From Morella rubra (Eukaryota > Streptophyta > Magnoliopsida > Fagales > Myricaceae), in assembly GCA_003952965.2 (NCBI GenBank), contig CM025855.1:26971915-27035914 (forward strand): 64,000 nucleotides of DNA, in the 5' to 3' direction. Below are positions 1 to 11,131 of this stretch, one piece after another. The notes under the pieces are model-generated. The model made no database searches, was not told the origin of the DNA, and saw only the letters and a list, made by a program, of their open reading frames with translations. The stretch's first letter is position 1, and each line of letters begins with the position of its first letter. The translations under genes were made by a program, and so were the position numbers.

Positions 1-2601
1 TCGGGAAACCATGGAGCTTCACCACGTGATCTACAAATGCTTTAGCCACACTCTTCGTAGTAAATGGGTGCTTAAGGGGTATGAAATGAGCATACTTACT
101 TAAGCGGTCGACCACCACTAAAATCACTTCGTATCCTTGACTTGTGGCAGACCTTCCACAAAATCCATGGACAGGTCTTCCCATATAGCTTCGGTATGGG
201 CAAGGGTTGCAAGAGACCCGTAGGGGCCCTCGTATCATGCTTGGCCTTTTGACATATGTCACATTCGGCCACCCACTTCTTCACGCTCTTCTTTAGGCCC
301 TCCCAATAGAAGAAATGCTTGACCCTCATGTAGGTCCTAAGCCACCCCGAATGACCACCTTCCTTGCTATGGTGGAAGTGAGTGAGTATCTCCTTCCTCA
401 AGCTCGGCACATCGGGCACATAGACATAGGACTTGTAGTAGATAAGCCCATCCCGCAATTTGAACCCGGTCACCCCATCACATGGGCTCTCTAGCTTCTC
501 TATGATCTCTTGAGACCTCGCATCCAGCTCTATGGCCTCTCTAATCTTGTCCCATATTCTCCATTCCACTCCGCTCAAGGCGCTAAGTCCGGCCTCATCT
601 TCATAAAGAGTCCACATCATTGGACTTCCTTCCTTCCTTGATAAAGCATCAGCCACTTTATTCTCCTTGCCGGGCTGGTATACAATGTCGTACTCGAATC
701 CCAAAAGCTTCACAAGAAACTTTTGCTCGCTCACGATCTTTTAGTCACGATCTTTTGCTCTAGCAAGTGCCTTAATGCTTGCTGGTCGGTCACGATAGTG
801 AACTTCCTTCCAAGAGGTAAGGTCTCCACACTTTCACCGCATGCACGACCGCCAACATTTCTCTTGCATAAGTGCTCCACGACTTCTTTATTGGCCCTAA
901 GGCCTTGGAGATATAAGCAATGGGTCTCCTTTCTTGTGCTAGTACCGCTCCAATTCCCTCTCCACTTGCATCCGTGTACACTTCAAATGATTTCTTGAAG
1001 TCGGGTAAGGCCAAGACGGGTGTCTTAGTCATTGCCCTCTTCAAGTCCTCGAAAGCTCTTCTCCCCTCTTCCGACCACTCAAAGGCCTCCTTTTTCAGCA
1101 TAGACGTGAGTGGCTTGGCAATCAACCCATAGCCTTGAACAAATCTTCTATAATAGCCGTCAGACCAAGGAATCCTCGCAAGGCCGACACGTTCTTGGGT
1201 AAGGGCCAATCCACCATAGCTTCCACCTTTCGCTGGTCTACTTTCACTCCTTGGCCCGAGATGATGTGGCCAAGGTATTCCAGCTCTTCTTGCATAAAGG
1301 CACATTTGGAGGCCTTGATGAAGAAGTGGTGCTCCTTCAAGATCACCAACACTTGCTCCAACTGCACCAAGTGTTCCTCCATAGTCTTCGAGTACACCAA
1401 GATGTCATCGAAAAATACCAACACAAACTTTCTTAAGAACGGCTTGAATATGGCATTCATAGCCGCTTGGAAAGTCGATGGGGCATTACATAGCCCGAAT
1501 GGCATCACTAGGTACTCATAATGGCCGGAATGAGTCCTAAATGCCGTCTTGTGAATGTCTTCCTCCTTCATCCGGATTTGATGGTACCCGGCCCTTAAGT
1601 CTAGCTTGGTGAACACATGAGCCCGTGCAACTCATCAAGCATCTCGTCCACCGTAGGTATGGGAAATCTATCCCGGACCGTTGCTTCATTCAGTGCTCGG
1701 TAGTCGGTGCAAAAGCGCCAACTTCCATCTTTCTTCCTCACAAGTAATACCGGCGATGAAAAGGGACTAGTGCTTGGTCGAATCAGACCACTGGCCAACA
1801 TCTCCTCCACTTGCCTTTCGATCTCTCCCTTTTGAAAATGAGCATACCGGTAGGGTGGCACATTCACCGACTTGCCCGCATCTTTCAACACAATGCGGTG
1901 ATCGAACTCTCTCCTTGGAGGCAACGTGGTCGGGACCTCTAATACTTCCTTGTGTCTTTCCAAACCGACCGTACACCTCGGGGTAGCTCCTCCGTTCCGC
2001 TCAGCAGCTCCTCGGTTTTGGCCCATCACTATGGCGAAGCAATGAGCCCCACCCTTGCATAGCTTCTCGAACATATTGGCCTCGCAAGGCCTCGGCTCTT
2101 TTGATGCTAAAACTGTCCACGTCCTCTTCTTCCCTCCGAGCTTGAACTCCATAGTCATCTTTTCGTAGTCTGTGACAACCTTGCCGATGCCTCTTAGCCA
2201 TGCATTGCCCAAGACCACATCTAGCCCGACCAAGAGAGTACATGGAGATCTGCCACTATACGGACGCCTTGGACATTTATCTTCACGGCTCTCACCACCA
2301 GTTCGCATCTTAACTTTTCACCATTTGCCACCTTTACATCGAATGGTTCCACTTCTTCTCCATGCAATCCCACCTTAGAAAGGATGCGGGAATTGATGAA
2401 GTTGTGGGTAGACCCACTATCCACCAACAACGTTACTTCATGCTTACCGACCCAAGCCATAAGTCGCATGGTCGAGGGCTTTTGTACCCCAGACATGGCA
2501 TTGAGGCTCAACTCGGCCTCATCACCTTCCTCATCGCTAGAGGATTCCACCTGCTCGGGCTCCTCTTCACTGGTCTCCCCCATATGCTCCTCCTCTTTCA
2601 T
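1..2601 (-). pseudogene. pol: pol (protease, reverse transcriptase, RNase H, integrase) of the Ty3/gypsy element
   Basis: Protease: TLLVDSGSTHNFIN at about 2430-2470 has the Asp-Ser-Gly active site. Reverse transcriptase: VRKKDGSWRFCTDYRALNEA at about 1690-1750, then LDLRAGYHQI and the catalytic FFDDILVYS at about 1390-1430. RNase H: FEVYTDASGEGIGAVLAQE at about 935-1000. Integrase zinc region: HFHHSKEGGHSG...CDICQKAK at about 250-390, followed by the DRLSKYAHF core at the left edge. Breaks are seen near 1605 (within RT), 1200-1300 and 730 (within RNase H), and near 180 (before the integrase core). The domain order is that of Ty3/gypsy; the clade cannot be fixed because the integrase C-terminus is off-window. 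Confidence 0.92.
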
Positions 2602-4109
2602 CGATCATAAACATGACCTTGGCCTTTTTGCATTGGTGGTCCCGACTCCATTTCTCCCCACACTTGAAGCATAAGCCCTTCTTAATGTATTCATCAAGCT
2701 CCTCCCTAAGCTTCTTGACTTCCTTCGCCTCTCTCCATAGCCACCTCCTTTCCCTTCCAAGACCTCGTGGAATACAAGGGCTTAGAAGCCTTGTTAGCCA
2801 CTTGGTCTTTGACATGCCTTTTCTCGAAATGGTGACTATCTTCAAGAATTTCAGCCATCCTCATTGCCTCTTGTAGCCTAGTGGGCTGCTTCAACTTAAG
2901 CTCCTTGGCGATCCATGGCTTTAGCCCATCCACAAAGGTGCCGATCAATGCCTCCTCGGACCAACCCCTTACTAAAGTTTGGAGTTGTCGAAACTCCTCC
3001 ACATAAGCATGCACCTTGCCCTCTTGCTTAAGCTTGGCCAATTGGCCATTATGGTCCAAACTGCATAAGCAACTCCTCTCGAATGCCGTCCACCCGAGCC
3101 TTCTTCCTTCCTTCTCATATTGGGCCCAAATCCATCTCCACCATTTGCTTGCCTTCCCATCAAGGAAGAAGCATGCCGTGGCTACTCTCTCCCCTTGGGA
3201 CTTCATAGACATAGAAATAGTGGTCGGCCTTATCGAGCCACTCATGCGGGTCACCACCATTGAACTTAGGAAAGTCAATCTTTGGTCTCCTTGGTCCTCG
3301 GTTGTTAAACCGATTTCCATCATCCTCCTCATAGTCCCTTCCACGTAAATGTGGCCTTCTAGGTCCTCGGTGGTTAACCGATTCCCTTCCTCTTCATCAT
3401 AGTAGTTGTGGCCTCTCGGCGTATCTCATGTCTTCTAGCATCTCGGCCATAGGGCATCTCCTCCCTGTACCGACTCCCTCCAAATCCTTCCTCTGTTCTT
3501 GCATGGTCATCCGCGTCATGGTTGGACTCCTCCTCACGCAGCCACCTCTCGACCACCTCCCGCTCGTTCTCCACACGTCCAGCCAATCTAAGGAGTTGTC
3601 GAGGTCTAGGCTCTTCCTCTTGTGGACTCAGAAACTTGAGTTTCTCTCCCATCCTCGAGATGAACATCTTCTTTCCTATTCTCTTCTATCCTTGCGGCGG
3701 GTACATGGTTGCCTCCTCTTGGCTCTCCACCAAGACTTGCCAACACTGCTTGTAAGTCTTGCCGCATCCCTTCCACTGCTCTCCTATTCTCTTCAGCTGC
3801 CCTGCTAACCGTGTTTATAGCTCCTTGCATGTGAGCCATGGTGGTGGTGGTCTCCTCCATCTTGTCTTTCATCCAAAGAGAGGACGACTCCAAAGCTTCA
3901 AAACGATCTCGGTTGGATGGCAACGTACTTGATCCGGCCTCCTTTGGAATATGGCTGCAACAACACTTCCGACCTTGGGTTCTCTCCCAAAAGAAGATCG
4001 AACCCCTCCCGACAACAAACTTGGACGAACAACTTCTGACCTTGGGTTCTCTCCAAAGAAGATCGAACCCCTCCTCAAGTAAATGCTTGTGTTTACCTCT
4101 CGTATTCAA
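2567..4109 (-). pseudogene. gag: gag of the Ty3/gypsy element, frameshifted
   Basis: The first part (from about 3880 downwards) is a coiled-coil-like leader with MAHMQGAINTVSRAAEENRR. The capsid region at 2706-3344 carries SKWWRWIWAQYEK and a gag-type helix run (QLQTLVRGWSEEALIGTFVDGL) and lies in a different frame from its neighbours. The nucleocapsid zinc knuckle is CFKCGEKWSRDHQC at about 2640-2680. At least two frame changes (near 3360 and 2800) stop it being one polyprotein. Gag would package the element RNA into cytoplasmic particles. Confidence 0.85.
3971..4080. repeat. Two copies of a ~42-bp direct repeat in the gag leader
   Basis: The segment beginning GACCTTGGGTTCTCTCC and ending at GATCGAACCCCTCC occurs at about 3971-4013 and again at about 4039-4077, with a 2-base difference in length. 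It sits between the primer-binding-site region and gag and explains the repeated reading frame upstream of gag. Confidence 0.75.
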
Positions 4110-4130
4110 CTCTCAATGAAAGCACCAAAT

Positions 4131-4705
4131 TGTTAGGAACCCCGGTCAAGGAATCCAAAACAAGCACCAATTTCTCCCGTACCCGATCTACTCCAATACC
4201 ACAACGATCCTCCGACCAATGTTAAGTAACACACGAGCGTAATAATAGGATCTAATACACCAAGAATGAAAATACCTCACTGTTTATGATAAAAAAATGT
4301 GGTCTAAGGATTATTAGTCCTTCGAACCACAAGAAACAAGAACAATCCCGATCAAGGGTTAATTAGCCCAAGAACGGTACCCAAACTAGGTTATTAGCCT
4401 AGAATGAATCCCAAGCGACAAGGTTATTAGCCCTGACACCGACTTAGCATATACGTGCCTATGCTCGGCCAAACACTCCCAAAGCACTCAGGCTCTCCAA
4501 GACTCGACTATTCTCGATATCCCTCACTAATGCACCTAAGGGTGTTTATATAGACATCCTTAGGTGCTTACAAACCCTAATGGAATCAAATCAAAACTAG
4601 ATCAAATCACCGATCTTTAGATCTTTAGGAAGAATAAACCGAACTTATTCTAGACTTTCGTCTATCGCATTCAAGGAAGGAAACCAATCACCGAAGATAT
4701 TTCCA
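4131..4705 (-). repeat. 5' LTR of the Ty3/gypsy element
   Basis: On the plus strand the block runs from TGTTAGGAAC to ATTTCCA, so on the minus strand it is TGGAAAT...TTCCTAACA, with the usual TG...CA ends and short inverted ends (TGGAA/TTCC). A TATATAAACACC promoter core is readable on the minus strand near 4541-4552. Directly inside the LTR the minus strand reads ATTTGGTGCTTTCATTGAG, in the place of the primer binding site; I could not assign the tRNA. The outer boundary at 4705 is inferred from the end motif, because the partner LTR is off-window. Confidence 0.7.
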
Positions 4706-4779
4706 TAAAAAATGTGGTCGCGCTCCGCTACGCTCCAAGCTGGTCTTGAGCTGATCCTGATCTATCTGCGACTGGCTGG

Positions 4780-5090
4780 TTGGCATGCCGGCATAAGTAT
4801 CACTGGGCTCCTAGTCGGTCAGCATGCTTGGGATGTCCTGGTCGGTCAGCATGCATTGGCTTCCCTGGTCGGTCAGTCTTCCTAGCCCCTGGTCGATCAG
4901 CACGCTTGGGATCTCTTGGTCGATCGGCATGCTTTGGCTTCCCTGGTCGGTCAGTCTTCCTGGCCGGCCCTGATCGGTCAGTTGGCTTTGGCTGCCCTGA
5001 TCGGTCGGCAATGTTTCTGTTTCGGTCGTGCGCGCTAGGGGCGTGTCAGGAGCGCACTGGTCGGTCACTGGTCACTCACTCGTGGTAGTC
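4780..5090. repeat. Imperfect tandem array of a TGGTCGGTCAGC-type motif
   Basis: The core TGGTCGGTCAG, with variants TGGTCGATCAG and TGGTCGATCGG, recurs about nine times in 300 bases, spaced roughly 25-40 bases and often followed by CATGCTTGGG or TTCCTGGCC. It lies just past the stop codon of the last exon of the CACTA-type gene on the minus strand. That is where subterminal repeats bound by the transposase sit in CACTA elements. Reading it as a repeat-rich protein is possible in frame but less likely. Confidence 0.7.
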
Positions 5091-6860
5091 CAGGTCGTGG
5101 TCTTCTCTGGTGATCCTGTCAGGCAGTCCCTCAGCGTGGCCTCCATCTCAGCTTGCTTCTTCTCAAATTCTTGCAAGTCTTTTTCTCTAGCAGCTCTCAT
5201 CGCTTCTATCTCATCCCTTGCCTTCGCTAGCTGGTGCTGTAGATCAAAGATTGTGTAGTTAAAGTTAATGAAGGCAGAAGATTGGTGCTGTAGATCAGAA
5301 GATTGTGTAGCCCAATATCTCAGAATATACTTCAATTTCGGTGTAACTCTTCTCTTCTAAATCACACTGGCGCTAGAAGGCATCCATCCATTTCTGAAAA
5401 AATGACAATAAGTACCAGAAACATTAAAGTAGATTAACTATACATAGCGACTTACATAAATTTCTTTCGCTCCTTCCGAGGTCCAAATGCCATCTTTGTT
5501 TGTATAATTCTTCTTATATAGCTTTCCAGGATTGATTCTGATTTCTTGATTTTTTACATGGCAATAGCATAACGTTATTGACAAACAATATCAATAAAGT
5601 CTAAAATTTAGTACTTAACTTACCATGCAAGCTCGAGTGCGCTGGAACGAGCGCGAACCAGCAGCGTGGTTCACAGTCAACTTTGATCTATTCTTCTTAT
5701 TTTGCTCGCTTTGTTTATGTGATATTTTAAGTAATTAAATATTAAAATAATATAATATTTAAGCAACTGGTTTTTGTAATTACGTACCATAAATGTTTCG
5801 CTGGTGAACAGATCGCATAACTCCTTCCACTGTTCTTCCGTGGTATCTGGGTGCCGCTTCAACAATGCCGCCTCTTTACTCGAAAACTTTTTGAAATATG
5901 CATACATCTTGTTGCGGTGCGTTCAACGTGCCATCATCATCATCTCGACCATCGTTCTCATGTCCTTTGACGGGTGTAGTCAAGGTCGAAGTGGTCCTGC
6001 ATAAGTACCAAAACATGCATTATTACAATGATAAAAGGAATGCTTAACCAAAAATTCTATGCTTACAAGTTTAATCATGCCAACACCCGATCCATAATGC
6101 ACTCCTTCATTTTTGCAAGAACATCAGCCCACTTGTTAACAGAGATCGGAATCAGCCCACGGACCAACATTCCAAGACCCTTTCTCAATTGTTTCGCCTC
6201 GTAATTCGATTTCGGTAAAGTCTCTCCCTCTGGCAATGCCTCCTTCATTAATTGTAATACCATATCAAATGCTTTAACCACAACTTATTCTTCGACTTCA
6301 CATGCAACAGCCGGACCGTAAATGACAACTTACTAAACTTGGTACATCCAGGATACAATTCACGTTCTGCCTCCTCTCATAACTTATCAAATGGTATTGA
6401 AGCCTTCGGTGTCGAAGTGAGGGTTTCCCTAATATTAGGGTTCTCCGTTTCAACCTTTGCCGCCCCACCTTCTAACCCCGCATGAACATCGGTTAACATT
6501 TCCTCCATCCCATCAAAGCTATCTCTCTCTAAATCCTCATCAATATGTGGCAAGCTCGCATCGGACTCTTGACTCAAATTTGAAACAAGTTGAATACCCT
6601 CCCCGTGAAATACCATAACATATAGCTCACATCAAACCCATTAATGTATATATGATCTTCATTTTACCCAACACTTGAAACACTATATTTCTGCACTTCC
6701 GACACGGACATCTGATCTGACCCCGAAAGTCTACACAACAAGCAGCCATACGAACAAACCCACAGACCCCCTCCGCATACTTTTCACCAAATCGATTTTT
6801 CTTGTAAACCCAACTCTTATCCATCACCACCAATCTAAAACAATACACGACATTAAGTAA
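5072..6860 (-). pseudogene. CACTA (En/Spm) transposase gene remnant, internally deleted
   Basis: Four minus-strand blocks are recognisable. At 6627-6848 is a transposase-associated domain: MDKSWVYKKNRFGEKYAEGV followed by IRCPCRKCRN, the cysteine pattern of TNP2-like proteins. At 6075-6281 is a piece resembling the TNP2 tail (LPEGETLPKSNYEAKQL) running into IPISVNKWADV...MKE, like the plant En/Spm 'PTTA' domain. At 5677-5907 is FKKFSSKEAALLKRHPDTTE, also PTTA-like. At 5072-5335 is a charged coiled coil (KARDEIEAMRAAREKDLQEF), the usual C-terminus. The large central catalytic domain is missing, so the element cannot move by itself. Introns probably separate the last three blocks, but I did not fix the splice sites. 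Confidence 0.75.
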
Positions 6861-7400
6861 CTCATAAACACCTAATCAGTGGACGTGACATTTATGCCCA
6901 GCTGATAGGTCCTATTCCTTTCAAGATTGTGCATTCGGAGTTGAACATCATTTCGACTTGCATCCATCCATACCTAAAAAATTCGGCAGCATCTCCCCCT
7001 AGTCCCTAAGTACACGCACCAGCATTGGGGGCTGACGTCAGATGAGTCATACAAATGGTAGTAGATAGATGATACGAACTTCTTCTAAGACTGGACAGGA
7101 CACAAGTACCGAACTCGTCCAACCACGAATACACAATCTCAAACTGTCCATATTTTGGAAAATTCAAGGGTTATTACGCGATAAACGTATATTTATCGTG
7201 TCCTAACTCTTGAACGGGTCTAAGGGTACACACGTTATATCACAAAAATATAACCAAAACAGAACAAGTAAAAACACTCCAATATTCATCCTCCATGCTT
7301 CTTAAACTACATAATTTATTTTTAGAACTCAAGCACTTCAATAATCAAACATGTAAATAAATATAAATGCCACACATCATCAATAATTTGCAACAAAACC
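6861..7400. other. No gene seen
   Basis: This stretch lies upstream of the CACTA transposase-associated exon. It contains no convincing reading frame or repeat. It may be the 5' flank of that gene. Confidence 0.4.
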
Positions 7401-7409
7401 TGCATGAAA

Positions 7410-8890
7410 CACCGCTCGATCGATACAAATATGATGGTCGATCGGTACAAAAATGACGATCGATTGTCAAATACCCAGGTCGATAAAACCATGCAAACCC
7501 TCCCCACACACTCAAATCCATGCTCAAATCACTCCCAAATCATCCTCATTCAATACCCATTCCAATGTACATATTAAAAACATCCTAATAAGCTCTAATC
7601 ATCACTAATTATATCCACAATACCCACAAATATCCAAATAAAAAAAATCATCAAATAACCAACCAAATCGATCATAAATCGTAATGTACGTTGAGTATAT
7701 TACTTCTTGCACAAAATCAACACCAAAACGAACTAAATCTCTACCAAAATCTCACAAATTTCGCCCAAAATTTTCAATATTCACTCGGTCAAAAAATTAA
7801 TCAATATGAGCTCGGGCTTCCTCTTAATCTATTCTAAACACTATCTCAACCAAAAGGACGGTATTTGGACTAAGTTTAAGAGGAAAATAGCTCCTTGCCG
7901 CAAGCTTTCGTCTCCTCGTTGCCGTGGGTGTGTTTTGCACTTCACCCATGGCCTTAAAGCATTTTGGTATTTCAAGCATGATAAACACCGATCGATCGGT
8001 CACCATACCGATCGATCGCCGTGTCAGCTTTAAAATTCTCGCGAAGTTTTTCAACTGATCGATCGCCACAATTTCGACGATCGATCATGAAATGAATTCA
8101 AAACAATGACGGACGAGAGCGATCGATCGGCCTTAATATACGATCGATCGGTCTCAAACCATTAAAGGACACCGTCCTTCACCGATCGATCGGTAACATA
8201 TCGATCGATCGTTAAACCTAATTATTAAAAAAGATTTTTAACCTAACAAATGAAATAATTATTAAAATTATTTTACTTAAAATGTCATTTTAATACATAC
8301 CTTATACTAATAACTTATAATCATGTGTTAAATAAGTTTTATATCACTAGTTTATGACATCTTAGTACATTGCTCATACTAACTCTTACAAAATGTTTAT
8401 TTGATGTAACATGTACAACTTGTACGTGCTTTCCTAAATATTAATTAAGTATACTTTATTTATGTTTTTATGTAATCTAAACATATCCTAACATACTTTG
8501 TTAATATATATTTTATATTTCTAATTATTTAAGCTCACATTATTCAATCGTAAATGTTTAATCATTATATTTATGTACCGATCGATTGCCTTTTGCTTTT
8601 AAAATGACACTGTGCGAACCATCGACTACTTTATGATAACGATCAATCGCTTTGTCTAATGAAAACGACGATGCATACTAACGATCGATCAGTGTGCTAG
8701 TAACAATCGATCGTTACGCATAAGCCAAAACGACGGCGTCTTTAACTATCGATCACTTCAATATTGACGATTGATCGGTTGATTTGTACCAATTGATCGT
8801 CTATTTTAACGATCGGTCGGTTAGAAATATCTAAATGACACATACATAAACGATTGATCACCTAAAACACCGATCGATTGGTGATCTTAA
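7410..8890. repeat. First field of dispersed palindromic CGATCGATCG motifs
   Basis: The motif CGATCGATCGGT and near variants (ACCGATCGATCG, CGATCGATTG, CGATCAATCG) occurs well over a dozen times in both orientations, densest at 7990-8220 and 8570-8890. Its core is self-complementary. Such dense, two-way, short motifs are typical of subterminal repeats in CACTA elements. The spacer sequence is AT-rich and non-coding. Confidence 0.75.
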
Positions 8891-9239
8891 AATTTAAAAA
8901 AATCAAATTTTATTTAAAATCTTATGTTACTTATTTAATCGATCGCTATAAATTTCCAACGTACATTTGTATGTACTTAAATTTTATTTAGATCGTATTT
9001 TATTTACTAGTTTAACTTTGCAATTTTTGTTAATTTTGCCAACAAAAGGGTATTTTGGTCAATTTATGTATGTATGTGTTGGGAAACAAAATACAATTTA
9101 AAAACACATAAGCTGTAATCAAAGTCACTACATATCTACAAATAAACATAAATATCCCAAATATGTAAATGAAAACCCAAATCCAAATAAACATATATGT
9201 CTGAAACAAATAAATAAAAACATAAACGAAATGTATGTT

Positions 9240-10313
9240 GAGCAGTTGAGCGGTCTTAGACAATTTATCCACCTGCTCCTGAAGAGGCTGTGAAGCGGTC
9301 TTCACAGTAGCCCCAACATGGCTGTCCAGATCCACAAATAGCTAGGCCACCCAGGGAGGAGGCACTGCAGGCACTCCCATCTCAAGAGGTGCCTCTGATC
9401 TAGTCGGTCAAGTGTCAGTCGATGCTCGTCCTGCCTCCTCTGTGGCCGCTGTGGCTTTACGAGCGAACCGTCGAGTAGGAGCCCCCTCTTGCCCCTTGCT
9501 CCTGGACAAGGTGAACTTGTTCAGCGTGTTCATCACCTCCTTACGGGTCTTCCCGTCACCAATCGCGACACCCCATTAGATGAGAAACTGTGTCAGAAAC
9601 ATGCCGTATGAGAGGCTATTATCCTTAATTCCCCAAGTGTCATCCATGATTAGCTCGAACATGTAGAGTGAGAAATCTATCAGTGTCTTCCGGCCCAGCA
9701 AGAGCATGCATTGAGCTCTAATGAATGGACACTCGGTAGAATGAGTTCTGCCATTGACGTTTAGCGTCCAGATAAGGTGCAAAATCCACCAAAACGTACT
9801 GAACTCACTCTGTTTGAGTTATGTTGCCCACCACTGCAGAGGTCTTCCCTGTCATCAGAATCCACAAGTCTTGCTCTGATGTCCTCTTTTCATCCGTCAG
9901 GGGTACCGCCGGGAAGCAGGGGTCTCGGGCAAGGGGCAGTGCAAGAAATCGGCAATGACGTTTGCCGAGAATAAGAACTGCACGCCTTGCACTTCCAGCT
10001 GCACCTCAGGTGCTCTATCTGCCAAGACGAGTGCACAGAAGAAATCGTACACAAGTTTGTTGACACAAAACCTCTCAACCCACGAGAGCTGATGCAGAAA
10101 TCCCTGGTACTCGAAGAGCTGGTAGAGGGAGTGCTCCTCGTACAATAACTAGTCAAAATCAAAAAGCGTCACTGGACACTCTTTGGCCACCGGCTGTCCC
10201 CTTAGGTACTCCATTCGCCTCGCCAAAGTCATCATTAGATCAGCGACGTCTTGGTCTTGGGATGACGATCCCATCTCGGTCCTCGTTGTGCACGTGCACT
10301 TAACTCCTGACAT
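9240..10313 (-). pseudogene. 'Putative plant transposon protein' (Transposase_32-like) gene, broken
   Basis: Minus-strand reading starts at an ATG at 10313 (MSGVKCTCTTRTEMGSSS) and stays open except for one TAG near 10149 until 9897, covering FCVNKLVYDFFCALVLADRA and VQGVQFLFSANVIADFLHCP. This is the pattern of the plant-transposon domain found in many retroelement- and CACTA-linked ORFs: an aromatic and Leu-rich start, LV..F...L, then V.G..F.FS...I..FL. The next domain piece, CPFIRAQCMLLLGRK...DFSLYMFELI, is in another frame at 9576-9782. A tail (LSKTAQL) lies near 9240. Function is unknown in the family. The gene is flanked on both sides by CGATCGATCG motif fields, so it probably belongs to that element. 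Confidence 0.65.
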
Positions 10314-10399
10314 TTTATGTATGCTGCAAAAATTGTATATAAATATGTGTTAATAAGTAATCATAATAACGTAATTAAAGTATTAATGAAGCTGCTACA

Positions 10400-10870
10400 A
10401 AAAGGCGATCCATCGCCATCCAAAGCAATCGATCACAACATATACCAATCCATTGGTTAGGTAACCAATCGATTGACAATTGAAAACAGTGCGTTTATAA
10501 AAACACGATAGATAGATAACACCGTTGCGATCGATCGTCAATTTGACCGATCGAACTTGAATGGTAAAACAATGCGTTTCAGTGCACAGACAATTGATCT
10601 TATTAATAAAACGCTACGCTTCACATTAAAGCTTACCGATTGATCGCTTAGGTGTTAGTCGATCACTACTTCTAAAATGCACAACATAATATATCGATCG
10701 ATCGTCCAAATAAATGATCGATCGGTCTTACATATAAACGCACAGTTTAGATGGACCGATCGATCAGTCCACTAAATCAAATACAACGATTGATCGGTTA
10801 GTTTACCCGATCGATCATTGGACTCGGTACCTACAATGCCATCAATCGCCTAAGAAGGCGATCGATCGGT
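10400..10870. repeat. Second field of CGATCGATCG motifs
   Basis: CGATCGATCGTC, CGATCGATCGGT, ACCGATCGATCA and degenerate forms recur about every 30-50 bases in both orientations. With the 7410-8890 field it brackets the transposon-protein gene at 9240-10313. No clear CACTA terminal inverted repeat was found on the outer sides. Confidence 0.75.
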
Positions 10871-11131
10871 ACGAGAACAAAAACACACAGACGTTACAAA
10901 ACCCCAAAATAGGCCCAAAATCACCCAAATTGTTCCCAAAACAATCATAAATTCTTAAAACATACATCAACAATAAAATAAATACATTTTACGGACCTAA
11001 ATGGATGATATAGCAAATTAAAAAACGTAAACTAAAAACTCATTTACAACCGCTTAATATTGTAATATTGTATAAAAAACAATATAAGTACGTACCTTTG
11101 ACGTAGAAGACAATGAAGGATGATTCCACGT

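Larger units (their letters stand above)
1..4705 (-). mobile_element. Ty3/gypsy LTR retrotransposon, 3' part cut by the window edge
   Basis: Read on the minus strand, the order is 5' LTR (4705 to 4131), a primer-binding-site-like stretch, gag, protease, reverse transcriptase, RNase H and integrase. Integrase after RNase H is the Ty3/gypsy order, not the Ty1/copia order. The 3' end and 3' LTR lie left of position 1. Coding sequence is broken into several frames, so this copy is not autonomous. The left-hand integrase core is still readable to base 1 ([15 protein letters not shown] at about 65-120). The LTR borders the CACTA-derived block starting near 4780, so the element inserted in or beside it. 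Confidence 0.93.

Noticed and set aside
723-3808. Many long plus-strand frames
   Set aside because: They lie opposite gag-pol domains with clear catalytic motifs on the minus strand and have no motifs of their own.
4811-5068. An 85-codon repeat-rich frame (LTDQGSQ units)
   Set aside because: It follows the stop of the CACTA exon and its periodicity comes from the DNA repeat; no start context or family supports a protein.
7410-10870. CRISPR-like or regulatory repeat array
   Set aside because: Motifs are short, degenerate, in both orientations and irregularly spaced, in plant nuclear DNA with transposon genes; subterminal repeats fit better.
6861-11130. Attempt to define the full CACTA element around the CGATCGATCG fields
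   Set aside because: No CACTA-type terminal inverted repeats or 3-bp duplications were found at either side, so the boundaries are left open.
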